From Prorocentrum cordatum (Eukaryota > Sar > Dinophyceae > Prorocentrales > Prorocentraceae): 64,000 bases of DNA. The position numbers were made by a program, and so were the translations under genes. The notes beneath the pieces are model-generated. The model was not told the origin of the DNA, searched no databases, and was given only the letters and a program-made list of their open reading frames with translations. Below, one piece after another: positions 45,653 through 58,687 of this stretch (position 1 is its first letter; each line of letters begins with the position of its first letter). The stretch is from the NCBI GenBank assembly GCA_963575745.1, contig CAUYUJ010012581.1, positions 179,001 through 243,000 on the forward strand, in the 5' to 3' direction.

Positions 45653-46750
45653 CAAGATTCTATGAATGCCATGTCTTGCTTCTCTTTAATCGCCTCTCTG
45701 TTCCGTAGGCTCTAATTGGACCAACTGCGCGTTGAGCCCACTTCATGGGAAGTCGGCTCGCGGCTCGTTGTTTCAGGCGTTTTCTTTTTTAAGCGCCCAG
45801 TTTTCAATTGCTAATGCACCCCGACGTGCACGGCGCTGTTTTCTCCGACCCCTCTGCGCCCGTCCAGTTGTTTTCGAAGCCCTCTTTCTTCTCCGAGGGG
45901 ACGAAAGAAAACACCCCGACCCCCGTAGCTGGCCTTTACCAAACAGTTCAGAGCGTGTACGAACTAGTTGTGCCCTGCTCGATCCTTTCCTTGGGCATGT
46001 TTACTACAGGCCTTGGCTTGCACGGCTGGACAGGGCCAAGCGCCATTTGTGCGGGTCGGAGGGCCGATGTTCGAGGAGATTGACGGCGCCTTGCCACGCT
46101 TCAAAGGCTCACGAGGGCGCGAAGTTGTTCGCACTTCGTAGTTTGCGGTCTGGGCCTTCTCCCTCGTCCTCGTGATCCCTCGTCCTCATCATCCCTCGTC
46201 CTCCTCTTGTCCCACGGGGGGGCAGCGCGAGAGCGCGGCGTTGTTTGCAATTCGCGCAGCGCGAAGCGCGAATGCAGTAGCTGGTAGCCCTTGCTTTCCG
46301 ATGTGAACGGCAGGTACGGGTGCCGTCTTCTCGGCGTTGTCGCGCCAGCTCTCTCCCACCCGTGTTGCTTCCGGGAGGATCTTTCGAACGTGAACGAGGG
46401 AGGTGGGACATTGCCAGGAAGGAGGGGGCGGCAGGGGCGGCAAGAGCAGCAGGAGCAGGCGCAGCAGGCAAAACGGGGCTATCAGCAAGAGAGTGGGGGG
46501 ATGTGACGAGGAGGCGCAGAGCAAGAGGAAGAACATCGGGTTGGAACGTTTTGGCCACGCCCGAGGGGCCGTGCCACACCCAACGACGCGCACGAACCCC
46601 TGGGCAGACACCGAAGCCCCTACCCAGACATGCACACGCGCAGATACAGGTTTCACAACGTATACCCGACGGTCCCCTCTGACATATCAGTTCTCGCCAC
46701 CCATTGGTGCAGGAGGCAAAGGAAGGGGCAGGCATAACAAGATGCGGACC
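45653..46750. other. Unassigned
   Basis: No motif. Frames over 46109-46735 (minus) and 46403-47326 (plus) run into simple repeats. Confidence 0.4.
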
Positions 46751-46754
46751 GTGT

Positions 46755-47165
46755 TGATGATGATGATGATGATAGTGATGATGTTGCTGATGATGATGCT
46801 GCTGATGCTGATGATGGTGTTGGTGATGATGATGCTGGTGCAGATGCTGATGATGATGATGGTTGTGTTGGTGATGCTGATGTCGATGCTGATGATGATG
46901 CAGATGCTGATGATGATGACGATGACGGTGCTGATGATGATGAGGATAATGATGCTGATGTTGGTGATGATGTTGGTGCTGATGCTGATGATGCTATTCA
47001 TAATGATGATGCTGCTACTGACGATGATGATTATGATGCTGATGCAGATGATGATGATGATGATGCTGATGATGATGATGCTGATGATGATGATGATGAT
47101 GCTGATACTGATGATGATGATGCTGCTGCTGATGCTGATGATGATCATGCTGATGATGATGAGGA
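46755..47165 (+). repeat. GAT/GCT microsatellite
   Basis: (GATGAT)n and (GATGCT)n mixture with GTTGGT interruptions, ending in GAGGAGGAGGAGCAGCAGC at about 47160-47187. Confidence 0.95.
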
Positions 47166-47418
47166 GGAGGAGGAGCAGCAGCAGCAGAATCATGAGATGG
47201 AGGAACATGCTCAGGATCGTGATCGAGGGAAACGCGCATGGGTGTACGGGCATCGAAGACGCATACGGCGAAGCACCGCCGCCCGTTGCCTTTTGGAATC
47301 GCCCATGTGGCCGAGCGTTGTGGTAAGAGCTCTGTCAGGCTATCTGACCACCATGCGTTCCCCCAGCCATTGTGGAAACCCTTCGGGGAACACTAGGGGG
47401 AGGATGGCGAAAAAGATC
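47166..47418. other. Short unassigned spacer
   Basis: No motif recognised. Confidence 0.4.
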
Positions 47419-48350
47419 AGGAGGAGGAGGAGGAGGAGGAGGAGGAGGAGGAGGGAGCGTCTTGGGAGCCTCTGGGGGCACTCTTGGGGCCTCCTGGGAG
47501 CTTCCTGGGAGCCTCTTGGAGGCATCTTGGGGGCTTCCTTGGGCCTCTTGGAGGCCTTTGGAGGCTTCTCGGGGGCCTCTTTGCCCGTCTTGGGGCGTTC
47601 CTGGCCCGCCTGACGCTGTCGGAAGCCGTCTTTGTGGCCTCTCTGGACCGACTCGGGGCCCTCTTGGTGTGCTCCAGGGCCGTCCTGGAGTCCATCTTGG
47701 GCGTCTTGGGGGTCTATTGGGCCGTCTTGGGGCCCTATTGGGTCCGTCTTGGGAGCCTCTAGGGCCGTTGTGGGCCATTTTGGATGCCTTTTAGGCGATC
47801 TTGGGGCGATCTTGGGGGGGCTTTCTCTTGGGCCGTCTCCGGCCGTCGAAAAGCAGGAAAAGCGGAAATGCCAAATCGTTGATCAAAGACTTTAGGGAAC
47901 TCTATGGGGAACAGCGGAAAAGCCTCTTGGGGCCTCCTGGGGGGCCTTCGAGGCCGAGGGCTCGAAATGTCCGGTCGGGTTCCAAACCTGGGCCACCTTG
48001 GGCCATCTTAAGCGCCTCTTGGGCCGTCTTTGGGCCTTCTTGGGCCTTCTTGGGGCCCTCTTGGGGGCCTCTAGGGCCGTCTTGGGGCGATCGTGGGAGC
48101 CTCGTGGGTCGTCGTGGAGCGTCGGAAAGCCGTAAAGGCGAGCACGCGTAAATCCAGCACAAACCTCAGGAACATCAATGATGTTTGCCTCTCGGGAGGA
48201 ATTTTGGAGGCATCTTTGGGCGTCTTGGAGGCCTCTCGGGCAGTCTTACATCTTGGGCGTCTTGGACCGATCGTTCGGCGACTCGGGGCCCTCTTGGCCC
48301 GTCTTGGGAGCCTTTTGGGGCCCTCTGGGCCCGAACAAGTCACGCGAGAA
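47419..48350 (+). repeat. GGA run then CTTGGGGCC-type repeat field with two A-rich cores
   Basis: (GGA)n at 47419-47456 leads into GGCATCTTGGGGGCTTCC and GTCTTGGGGCCCTATTGGG words. A-rich cores occur at about 47838-47930 (CCGTCGAAAAGCAGGAAAAG) and 48112-48180 (GTGGAGCGTCGGAAAGCCG, then TAAAGGCGAGCA). Confidence 0.85.
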
Positions 48351-49104
48351 GTGCGACAAGCCCACGACGAGACGCGCCAAGTCCGGCCCCCCGAAAGACT
48401 CCTCAAGAGTGGGGGCTGAGGCATAGAGAGTGGGCCCAGGACCCGAGGAGACGCCCACTTCGTGCCCAGCGGCACGGTGATGGATACGACGCTACCTGTT
48501 TTGCTTTCGTCTTCAGGCGCGGGACGGACGCGGGAGCGGTTGGGCATGACGGACTCTGGGATAGGGTGTTGCGGGCAGTGGGAGTGCCACGCTGTGGAAA
48601 GAGCCAGGGTTCTGCAGGGGGGGGTGCAGGGCACTCGAGGGCCGACACGTTCATCTGGATTTGCTCGGAACATGCGTCGGCGTGGTCCGCAAGTCATTTC
48701 TGAAATTATGCGCTCCACTAGAATCAAGAAGTTTCGCGGCGCTGTCGAGAAAGTCGTCAGTACCTGCTGTGGGCTGTGCTTGTACAGTTTACGGAGCCCG
48801 AACACGTCGCGCTTATGTGCAAGCCGCCCGTAGGGGCTGTGCAAGGTCTCTTACATCTACCTGGAGTGGAGACGCAGTGAAAGAGCACCGGGTGATGCAT
48901 GCGGACGCACAGAGGACAAGGCAACATCAGTGGCGCCACGAACCGTCGCATCGTGGCAACGGCATGGCGATGTTTTCCCCGCCCTGATTTGGTGTCTCGT
49001 GAATTATGCGAGAAGCCGTGCCAGTGACGTCGCAGCGTGGCCCTGGAGGGGGATGTCCAACAAGCTGCTGATGTGGCCCGCGGTGCCAGGTGACGCCGCT
49101 GTCC
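48351..49104. other. Unassigned
   Basis: No recognisable gene. Short frames only. Confidence 0.4.
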
Positions 49105-49545
49105 TGGGGATGCACGGAGGAGGAGGAGGAGGAGGAGGAGGAGGAGGAGGAGGAGGAGGAGGAGGAGGAGGAGGAGGAGGGGAGAGAAGGATGAGGGACA
49201 TGAAAGGGACGAGGAGGAGCAGGTGCGGCGGGCAAGGGATAGACTGGTGCGAGGAGGAGAAGGAGGAGGAGCCGGAGGAGGAATGGACACTGAGCCTGGG
49301 ACCGTGCGCGTGGCTGCCGCGGAAATGAGGCTGGAGGCTTGTCGAGGGAGATGAGCAGGAGGAGGAGGCTGAGGAGGAGGAGGGGGAGGAAGATGAGGAG
49401 GAGGAGGAGGGGAAGGAGGCGAGATGATGAGAAGCGGGACGAGGAGAAGGATTAGGAGGAGGAGGCGCAGGAGGAGGAAGATGAGAAGGAAGAGGAGGAG
49501 GAGGAGGAGGAGGAGGAGGAGGAGGAGGAGGAGGAGAGTTGGAGC
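49105..49545 (+). repeat. GGA microsatellites (49113-49183 and 49345-49540)
   Basis: Two nearly pure (GGA)n runs flank a short spacer that also has GAGGAGGAG words. Confidence 0.95.
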
Positions 49546-49737
49546 GTGTGAGACTCGAACCCTCTCCGCGGGTTCCCACGCATACCTCAGAGCCCACGGT
49601 GGGCCCATAGCACACGCCTGCCCGCAGCCAGGCGCCAGCGTCCCTTGTCCGGTCCCGGGGGCGAGTCGGGGCACCCGCGCGAGGACCCCTCACGCCTTCT
49701 GCTCGGGCGTCTCGGGGAGGGTGCGCGGGCGATTGGG

Positions 49738-49847
49738 GGTGATGGTAACGGCGGTGATGATGGCGGTGATGATGATGATGTTGATGATGATGATGATGAT
49801 GACGATGACGAGGATGACGCAGGTGATGATGCTGATGACGCTCATGC

Positions 49848-49894
<47 letters not shown>

Positions 49895-50370
49895 GTGATG
49901 ATGCTGATACTGATGCTGATGCTGATGATGCTGCTGATGATGCTGATGATGGTGATGATGATGATGCAGATGCTGATTTTGATGATGCTGATGGTGTGGA
50001 TGAGGATGATGCTAATGCTGATGGTGGTGGTGATGATGACGATACTGATGCTGATGATGATGAGGAGGATGGTAATGACATTATCCATGATGCTGACGAT
50101 GGTGGTGATGATGATGTTGATGATGATGATGATGATGGTGCTGATGATGCTGCTGATGCTGATGATTATGATGCTGCTGATGCTGCTGCTGATGCTGATG
50201 ATACTGATGCTGATGATGATGTTGATACTGATTATGATGATGTTGATGATGATGTGGATGGTCACGATGATGCTGTTGCTGTTGATGGTGGTGGTGCCGA
50301 TGATGATGATGCTGCTGATGACGACGAGAAGGGGAGGAGGAGGAGGAGGAGGAGGAGGAGGAGGATGGAT
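49738..50370 (+). repeat. GAT/GCT microsatellite ending in GGA and GGAT runs
   Basis: About 590 bp of (GAT)n with GCT, GTT and GAC variants, then (GGA)n at 50333-50364 and GGATGGATGGATGG. The 3' end of LINE 2 lies about 70 bp further right. Confidence 0.95.
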
Positions 50371-50437
50371 GGATGGACAGCGCCTTGAAAGGTCGGGAGG
50401 TGACAGCACCAACAGCTTGTGGGGGGATCGACGCGAG

Positions 50438-51248
50438 TTAAACCGCCCCAGAGGCCCTTGCCTCTTCTTTAGCTTTAATCCTGGCAGCAAGAGCCGCCAT
50501 ACGCTGCTCATACGAGGGGGCCGAGGGAGAGTCCGAACACGCTCGCGGGACTGAGGTAACACTCAGCTCGGGCTTATCGTACGTATCGCAGGCAACATCT
50601 AACTGTGCAACAGGCAACGCCTTGTCCAGCACTTCACGAATCTTTGTGTCAGGGCCAAGCCCCCGCCTGAAACGGCTGAGGACATCCAGTCCCTTACGCG
50701 TAGGCTTGCCACAGACCTCAGCGAGCTTCACGGCTCTCCCTTGAGACCAACCCCCGCATTTTAAACACAGAATCTGCTGCTCTACAGGGCCCCAGGACAG
50801 CCTCCGACCGCGGAGCCACAAGAGCCGAGCCCGACACGGCGACGAGCTGATGCCCCAGGGGGTCACACAGCAGCTTCTGGAGAGCAGGAGGCGGACCCCT
50901 GCAACCGAACATGGGCCTATCGGGTCGATCACACACCGTCCAACAATACCTAAACTGCATCCCAATTTCGGTTCGCCTCCAGAGGTGCCACGTCTTCTGC
51001 TGGCGGCTTCTCCCCTGGGTGTTGAAAGCAACCCTCTTCCAACGCACTTCGTTTTTAAAGAGGGGTAAAAGTGCAGTAGCAAGCATTATGAACACATCAG
51101 CTCGCGTTTGATACAAATCTGCACGGTCCAAAAAAGTGGGCAGGGGCCGCGGGTGGCCCTCAAGGGCCTGCTTCGCGTGCTGGTCCACAGCACGATTCGC
51201 GAACCCAAATCTACGATCTGCGCCTTCTAACTCCTCGAGAGCAGACAT
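50438..51248 (-). pseudogene. LINE 2: end of RNase H and Cys-rich C-terminal tail
   Basis: The first frame (51248 to about 50790) begins EMSALEELEG and contains FANRAVDQHAKQA, the GNxxxDxxA-like last RNase H motif (Asp22 of this frame). It continues to a CWTVC pair and a GHQLV word. The sense then shifts to another frame with ILCLKCGGWSQGR and VCGKPTRKG, and ends AALAARIKAKEEARASGAV. The Cys pairs correspond to the CMVC/CSLC cluster at the end of LINE 1. The stop is followed by no poly(A) run, unlike LINE 1. Confidence 0.65.
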
Positions 51249-51768
51249 CTCACGATGGGCCTTTACATGAAAGGTCGACAGGAACCCCGTTCCTGCTAGC
51301 TGCTAGCTCATGGGCAAAACGCCTCGCACCAGCATGTTTATTAGAGCCAGCTGGTTGCTTCCACAGAGGCCTCTGGGTCTGACAAATCACAGCTTTACAA
51401 TCCAGGGCCAGGGAAGTGGGACGATCGGCTACCTGCCCGACTAAGGCCGCCCCCGCATGTTCAGCCATCGCAGGGGTTCGGGAGAGACCGCCAGGCACAA
51501 TACCCCTGAGGACAGCTAAGAGAGACGCAGTGCCTGGCTCCATGAGCGCGATCGCCCACGAAGCTCGATGGAGGCAGCGAAGGGCCTGCTGCGTGCAGCT
51601 CCCGTCCGACGCCATTTCCAGTTGCTCCACGTCTCCTGCGAGCGCCGCAAGATCCTCAGGCTGCATATTCAAATCGGCTCCTGCGCCGTCAGCAATGTCA
51701 CAATGGGAGTGCGAGGCAGGAGGGGGCACATCATCAACAGAAAACGTGAAAAGCCCACGGTTGAACAC
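51180..51768 (-). pseudogene. LINE 2: RNase H domain, frameshifted
   Basis: The frame starting at 51768 has MASDGSC (Asp55), PAMAEHAGA (Glu103) and LALDCKAVI (Asp123), the first three catalytic acids of an RNase H. At about 51280 the sense moves to the next frame, which supplies FHVKAHRE and then NRAVDQHA. All four acids and the His motif are therefore still encoded but cannot be made as one protein. RNase H degrades the RNA strand of the RNA/DNA hybrid during second-strand synthesis. Confidence 0.7.
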
Positions 51769-51772
51769 ATGA

Positions 51773-52340
51773 TCATCGCTGTGTGCCCCCTCCTCCTAAA
51801 ATTCCCGGCGGGATCTCAAGCTCTCGTCGGGCCTCCAAAACCCTTGGTCGCTCGCAGGTGCACAGCCGATGGTGCAACGTGTCACGCTGGCCGCACACGC
51901 ACATGCCATCGGTTAAGTAACCAGCATCGCGCGCACGAGCCCCAGTCCAAATCGCATCCGTGACGCAGGACACAAGGAGGAACTGTTGCTGGCGAGTGTG
52001 ATGCTTACTACGCGTACACATGCAATTGCGCACAAGGTCGAACGTAGCACGCGTGCCCTGCACCTGTCCAAGTCTGCGTGCAAAACGAAAGTCAGCCTCT
52101 CGTTGCAAACCTTCTCTCAGAAGGTCGAGGAGGAGGCGAGGCGGGATCTTACTTAAATCTACAGTGCACCCCCAATGGTCTACCCACTGCGTCCCTGACA
52201 CCACTTTCCAGCCAGCCCGACGAGCCGATAACGTGGCGCGAGACAAGGGGCCACGGCTGGATCTCCAATCGCCAGCGTCGCTGGCCTTGGCCTGCCCCCA
52301 AAGTTGGAGCAGCTCCTGGAAGGGAATCAGGGATCGAGTG
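51773..52340 (-). pseudogene. LINE 2: post-RT linker and zinc knuckle
   Basis: From the frame change near 52340 the sense reads RSLIPFQELLQLWGQA, SRATLSARRAGW, DLSKIPPRLLLDLLREGL and LLVSCVTDAIWTG, ending in a knuckle CX1CX7HX4C (CVC, then HHRLCTC) at 51854-51901. This corresponds to the CX2CX7HX4C knuckle of LINE 1. The frame stops at 51773 after a Gly run; the RNase H follows in another frame. Confidence 0.65.
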
Positions 52341-53956
52341 GGATTGACCTGGGAATCCTAAAAAGCATTCGACACCACTGAAGGACAGGTCCAACTGCTG
52401 CTCGGGTGTCCCACTCTCCATGCAGCACCAGCTTTGCAGTCGCACTTGCCCCTCCATGAGAGGGGGGCAACCTTCGAGCTTGCGTCCTTCGCACAGTGTT
52501 GAGCCCAGCCTCCGAGAACCCTGAGACCTCAGAGCCGTACGACGGCGCAGGGGCAACACCCGTGCGAAGGACCTGAGACAAACCTCTCTTGGCCTCCTTG
52601 TTGGGAGCTCTAGACTTAAACCTGCCAGTCTTTTTCACTCCCAGCTTCATTCCCCAGAGACGGGGCCGTTGTTTTACAGGCACACGGGCAGGCGAACGCT
52701 TAGCACCAGCACTGTCATCAACTCCGAGATAAGTGACTGAATGCTTCGCGACCTTGGGCTCGAGCCCTGGGCCTCGCACGACGCCCCGTGCAAGTGAAAC
52801 CTCGCTGGCGACAACGGCGACCTTATCATTGATCACCGCATTGGTCTGCTTTCTCGTGTGATAAAAAGCACGGTCCGCAGAGATGGCCAGTTGCACTGCG
52901 CTCTCCCCCTGGGAGCTGGATACCTGCATGCCCGAGTCGTCTATATAAGACGTGAAACGAACAAGAGGAGGCTGACTTGCAACAAATTCATCAAACGCTT
53001 TAGCTGCATGCACTTTTATGCTGATAGCATTGAATCAATCCCCAGCGGGTAAACCGAAATCAGCGTGGGCGACCCCGTCAGAGTGATGCTGCCTGAGACG
53101 CAACACCCGAGGAGCCCTCCACACATGGAAAACGAGTTTCAAAAATGCCGCGGGCATCTTGAATTCGAGAAACTTATCCCGAAGCTCGAGAAGGGGGATC
53201 GTCTCATAGTACTTACTATAATCTGCAATTAGGAGTACACTGAAGCGGTTGGAGGCCACATCGGCCTCCGCTCTTGCCGCTCGTGCCCACGCACAATCCA
53301 CCGAACTCCTCCCCCGACTCGCCCCCCAGTACCCGCGCTCCACCTCCTCCAATAGGGCACCTAGCATAGGCCGCCGCAGCCTCTGCCAGATGCGGTACAT
53401 ACCGCTATAAAGTACGATTAACCTGTGTCCTGTCGATGGTTCCGGCAGCATTGGCATTAGTACCCACAACAACTGTTTGGGTGAGAGGCCGATCGCCTCG
53501 CAGCGCTGCCGCAGGGCTGCTAAAAGGTCTAAGCCTTCATCATCGAGTAGCAGGAAATGCCGTGGATGAAACTGATCCAAGGACCTAGCCGTCGTCTCGG
53601 AAAAGCTCTGAATCACTCTGCGTACTTCCCCAGGGTCGGCCCTAGGAAAGCTGGGCCGATCTGGGATCCATGCACTCGGTGGGGCGGCGGTCGCTCGCCA
53701 GTGCTTGCGATAGATCTGCAGCTCATGCGGCGCTGCACTATGGGGGTCCGCGCTGGGGCCTTTAGGGCCATGGACAACCGTGGGGGGAAACGACGCCCCG
53801 AACCTTCGTGACCTTGTGAAGGCCCCGCGCACCTCCCATGCTAGCGGTCTTGCACCAGTCACTCCAGCTGGCATGGGTTTCTTTTGATGCACCTTTTACA
53901 GCTACTGACGCGTCCTCAGAGATATCTTCAAGAAGCTGCTCAACATCTTCCCGCAC
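52327..53956 (-). pseudogene. LINE 2: reverse transcriptase domain, broken by a frameshift and an in-frame TGA
   Basis: The upstream frame (53956 to about 53810) has DVEQLLEDIS then HASWSDWCKTASMGGARGLH, the conserved pre-RT helix. After a frameshift the RT follows: LDQFHPRHFLLL (105-116 of the 53892 frame), LLWVLMPMLPEP, motif A LIADYSKYYE (Asp224), and motif B FGLPAGD ending at TGA 53035-53037. The same frame continues FNAISIKVHAAKAFD and motif C YIDDSGM (52951-52931), so a single nonsense change separates motifs B and C. The later part (SVTYLGVDDS, basic region KQRPRLWGMKLG) is RT thumb and linker. The sense shifts again at about 52340. Activity is not expected. Confidence 0.75.
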
Positions 53957-54064
53957 AAAAAATATTCACTGCGTGGGGATCCCCATATGTGCATCTCCTT
54001 GCTGGCGCCCCCTTGGTGGTGGGACTCGGTGAGGACGGATCTGGATTTAAGTGTGACTGAGCTG

Positions 54065-55190
<1,126 letters not shown>

Positions 55191-55479
55191 CTCTTCGCTA
55201 CTGGCTTCTGACGGAGTCTGGGTTAGGTGAGCCTGAGTGTGGGTGAGTCTGAGTATGGGTACGTCTGTGTGTGCCTGACTCTGAAGAAATGAATCTGAGT
55301 GTGAGTGAGCTTGTGTATGAGTGAGTCTGGGTGCGAGTCTGAATCCCAATGGTGCCCCTGGCAGTGTCTGGCGACTAGGAGGCCCGGGTCGACTCCTCTT
55401 TGGGAAGCCAAAATGCTGCCCCTGGCAGCGTTTGGTGACTATGAAGCCCCTGGTGGACCCCCCCTGGGGCTCCCAAATG

Positions 55480-56258
55480 ATGCCCCTGGCAGCGTTTTGT
55501 GACCATGAGGCTCTCAAGAGATACATGTTGGGGAGCCAAACGGCAATTCTAGCTGAGGCGTCCCACCAAAATCGGCGCGAACGGGCTCGTGAGATCAGCC
55601 AGGGTGGCTCCCCCTTGGGGCTCCCAAATGATGCCCCTGGCAGCGTTTTGTGACCATGAGGCTCTCAAGAGATACATGTTGGGGAGGCCAAACGGCAATT
55701 CTAGCTGAGGCGTCCCACCAAAATCGGCGCGAACGGGCTCGTGAGATCAGCCAGGGTGGCTCCCCCTTGGGGCTCCCAAATGATGCCCCTGGCAGCGTTT
55801 TGTGACCATGAGGCTCTCAAGAGATACATGTTGGGGGCGCCAAACGGCAATTCTAGCTGAGGCGTCCCACCAAAATCGGCGCGAACGGGCTCGTGAGATC
55901 AGCCAGGGTGGCTCCCCCTTGGGGCTCCCAAATGATGCCCCTGGCAGCGTTTTGTGACCATGAGGCTCTCAAGAGATACATGTTGGGGAGGCCAAACGGC
56001 AATTCTAGCTGAGGCGTCCCACCAAAATCGGCGCGAACGGGCTCGTGAGATCAGCCAGGGTGGCTCCCCCTTGGGGCTCCCAAATGATGCCCCTGGCAGC
56101 GTTTTGTGACCATGAGGCTCTCAAGAGATACATGTTGGGGGCGCCAAACGGCAATTCTAGCTGAGACGTCCCACCAAAATCGGCGCGAACGGGCTCGTGA
56201 GATCAGCCAGGGTGGCTCCCCCTTGGGGCTCCCAAATGATGCCCCTGGCAGCGTTTTG
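55480..56258. repeat. 151-bp satellite array of block B, about 5 units
   Basis: Unit starts are marked by ATGCCCCTGGCAGCG at about 55479, 55628, 55779, 55931, 56083 and 56234. Most units read GCTGAGGCGTCC where block A has GCTGAGACGTCC, so the two arrays have homogenised separately. Confidence 0.93.
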
Positions 56259-56689
56259 TGATCATGAGAGAGTGTGAGTGTGAGTGAATGTGACTGTGAG
56301 TGAGTCTGAGTGAGAGCGAGTCCCATCTTATCTTATCGAGTCCTATCTTTTCTTACCTTTATTACCCTCTATATTATCGTATCTTGAAATCTCTTATCTT
56401 GTCTTAGCTTATCTTATATCAACTCATCTTATCGCATCATATCTTGTCTTATCTTAGTACTCCATTGGCTGTCTTATCTTATCTATTACCCCACCTTGTC
56501 ATATATCTTATCTTACATTATCATATATTGTGCTATATTATCCTATATTGTAGTATCTTATCTTGTCTTGTCTTATCTGGTGATTATCATTGGGAGGAGG
56601 GAGGCGGGAGGCGGGAGGAAGAAGGAGGAGGAGGAGTGGGAGGCGTCAGAGTAATAACAAGAAACCCCAATCCTTAGGATATGGGGAAA

Positions 56690-57260
56690 ACTCATGACAC
56701 AACATGATCCGTGCCTGCTTAACCGAGTTGTCTAACCGAGCGCTCAGACCGAGCCCTGGGTAGTCGGAATCCCTAAAGACAGTTAACTCTGCTAGCATAG
56801 CGTTCTGATTGGCATCGTTCAGATCATCTAAATCCGCTAGCTGGCCTAGGTGCTGGACTCCGTTACGAAGCCACTGCCACCCATCCGCTACTAAACACTT
56901 CTCACTGTCATCAGGCACAGGGCATTCGACATTGACCCAGCGCGGTGCAACTTGGCGCCCAAACGTGCCGAAGCTATCTTGCGCGCCCTCTTGATGCGCC
57001 GTGCAGTGATCTGGGCAGACTTGCCCCAACTCGTGCTTAAAAGATGATGCGCCACCCCTGGATCGGCCTTCTCGTCCCCCGCCATTTCCACACAGCGCTC
57101 GGCCAACCCCCTCACAGGACCCCAATCAGGTGGCTTCGGGCGAGGCCGATCGGGGGGGAGATTGAAAGAGAAGGCGCAGCAGTGTACACTAAATGCTGCA
57201 CTCTGAAACCCTGACTTGCAATTGCTAGTTGCACGGGTCTGTGGGGTCTGATCGACCAAC
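56690..57260 (-). pseudogene. LINE 2: linker between endonuclease and RT
   Basis: In one frame: FQSAAFSVHCC, PPDRPRPKPPDWGPVRG and LAERCVEMAGDEKADPG. In the next frame, after about 56990: RWVNVECPVPDDSEKC, WQWLRNGVQHLGQLADL and SARLDNSVKQARIM. These are the non-catalytic linker expected after the endonuclease. The LINE sense ends at the block B junction near 56690. Confidence 0.55.
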
Positions 57261-57720
57261 TCGCGTCAACTTTAACGTGTTTATTTGCGCGCATGCACGG
57301 GTCATTTAAACCAAAATGATCAATGATCGAATTGCCTGTTCCGCCTCGACACGTGCACAGCTTCGTGGAAACGAGCGTGAGCCCCGCAAAAGAACAGAAA
57401 CCTGACTCCTCAACTTCATCTGGTGACATATTCCAGTCGCCTCCTACTATGCACGGGCCTTCCACACTCTCTACAACTGCACTTGCTGCTGCCAAAAGCT
57501 TTGCATTCTTGCCCTGGTGGCCTATGCTAGGAAACAGGTACATCTTGACTAAGTGGAGAGTGGGTCATCCTGGGGTATCAAGCTGCACATGCTGCACACG
57601 GTGCCCACATAACCTCATGCCCGTGAGAATAAACACTAGGGGATAATAAAGTTCGGGGTTCAGGGAGAGATAATAAAAGTAGCCCGGCAGACCGCAGCAT
57701 AATCTCGAAGTAAGAGATGA
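57112..57720 (-). pseudogene. LINE 2: APE-type endonuclease (EEP), C-terminal half
   Basis: The frame reads QLDTPG, TGA at 57565-57567, then PTLHLVKMYLFPSIG, followed by GGDWNMSPDEV (GDWN, 57441-57430), NSIIDHFGLND and RPHRPVQL. These match the exonuclease-endonuclease-phosphatase motifs GDxN, SxIDxF and the final DH/PHxPV. The TGA sits where a Trp would fit. The His of the last motif is in HRPV, with Pro replacing the usual Asp (SDHxPV), a change I recall in other dinoflagellate LINEs. This enzyme nicks target DNA to prime reverse transcription. The upstream half of the domain lies beyond the AT-rich array at 58688-58937. Confidence 0.7.
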
Positions 57721-58687
57721 TCAAGAGGAGACCAAGCCGAGCACGTTTTGAGACATCCTTGGCGTTTAGTTTTCATAGAAATATCCTCAACAATGGCTTA
57801 TCTCGCTGGAATGGTGGAAGCTATATATAAAAAAATAATAAACTAAAAAATAATAATAAAGAATAGAATAAAAGAAATGATAGGAGGAGGAGAAGGACGA
57901 AGAGAAGAAACAATCTCGAGTTTCAAATCTATTAGATTTTATTTACAAGCGCTTTATGAACATTGTTTTTGTTGTAAGTGCTCGTGTAGGGTAGCTCATG
58001 TGCCTCAATTTCCATGGATAATCAACCCCAGAGATAAAAAAAAGTTCAGGCGAGCGTGGGGACAGAGAGAAATATAAAAGAATAAGAATACAGTAGAATA
58101 ATAATAAGAAAGAAGAAAAATAAGAGGATAATAAGAAGAGGACGAAGAAAGGAAACATCCAAAGTTCCAAATCTATCAATTTTAATTTACAAGCGCTTTA
58201 TGACAATTGATGTTTTCTACGTGCTCGTGTAGGGTAGCTCATGTGCTTCATTTTCCATGGATAATCAACCCCAGGGATAAAAAAGTTCAGGCGAGCGTGA
58301 GGACAGATAGATATATACAAGAAGAAGAGGCAAGTAGAATAATAATGAGAAGTGAAGAAGAAGAGAAGAATAAGAAGAGAAGAAGAAGAAGAGAAGAAGA
58401 ACGGAAAAATGGAAATTTCCAAATCTATGAATTTTAATTTACAAACGCTTTCTGAAACTTGATTTTTTAAGTGCTCATGTAGGGTAGCTCATGTGCTCCC
58501 CTTTCCATGGATAATCAACCCCAGAGATAAACAAGTTCAGGCGCGCGCGGGGATAGCAACATCGCTTGATGCTGCTATCTCAACATAGCGTTTCGAGGTG
58601 ATAATGAAGTTCGGCCTCAGCGCTCGCCGCCCAATTTGAATTTTGTATAGGGCGACGATAATCAACTCTAAACACTGAAGGGGGGGG
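57721..58687. repeat. AT-rich tandem repeat, about 245-bp unit, 3 copies, interrupting the endonuclease
   Basis: Units start at AAATCTAT(T/C/G)A near 57927, 58169 and 58421 (spacing 242 and 252 bp). They contain TTTACAAGCGCTTTATGA, GTGCTCGTGTAGGGTAGCTC, CCATGGATAATCAACCCC and AAGTTCAGGCGAGCGTG-type words, then an A/G-rich AATAATAAGAAGAG segment. The third unit is cut short at about 58560. Composition is strikingly AT-rich against its surroundings. Confidence 0.88.

Noticed and set aside
49424-50562. Met/Asp/Ile-rich ORFs of about 250-376 residues
   Set aside because: Translations of the GAT array in different frames.
53035-53037. TGA read as a sense codon (also TGA at 57565-57567)
   Set aside because: The same element also carries TAA and several frameshifts, and LINE 1 and the helicase do not need recoding, so decay is simpler.
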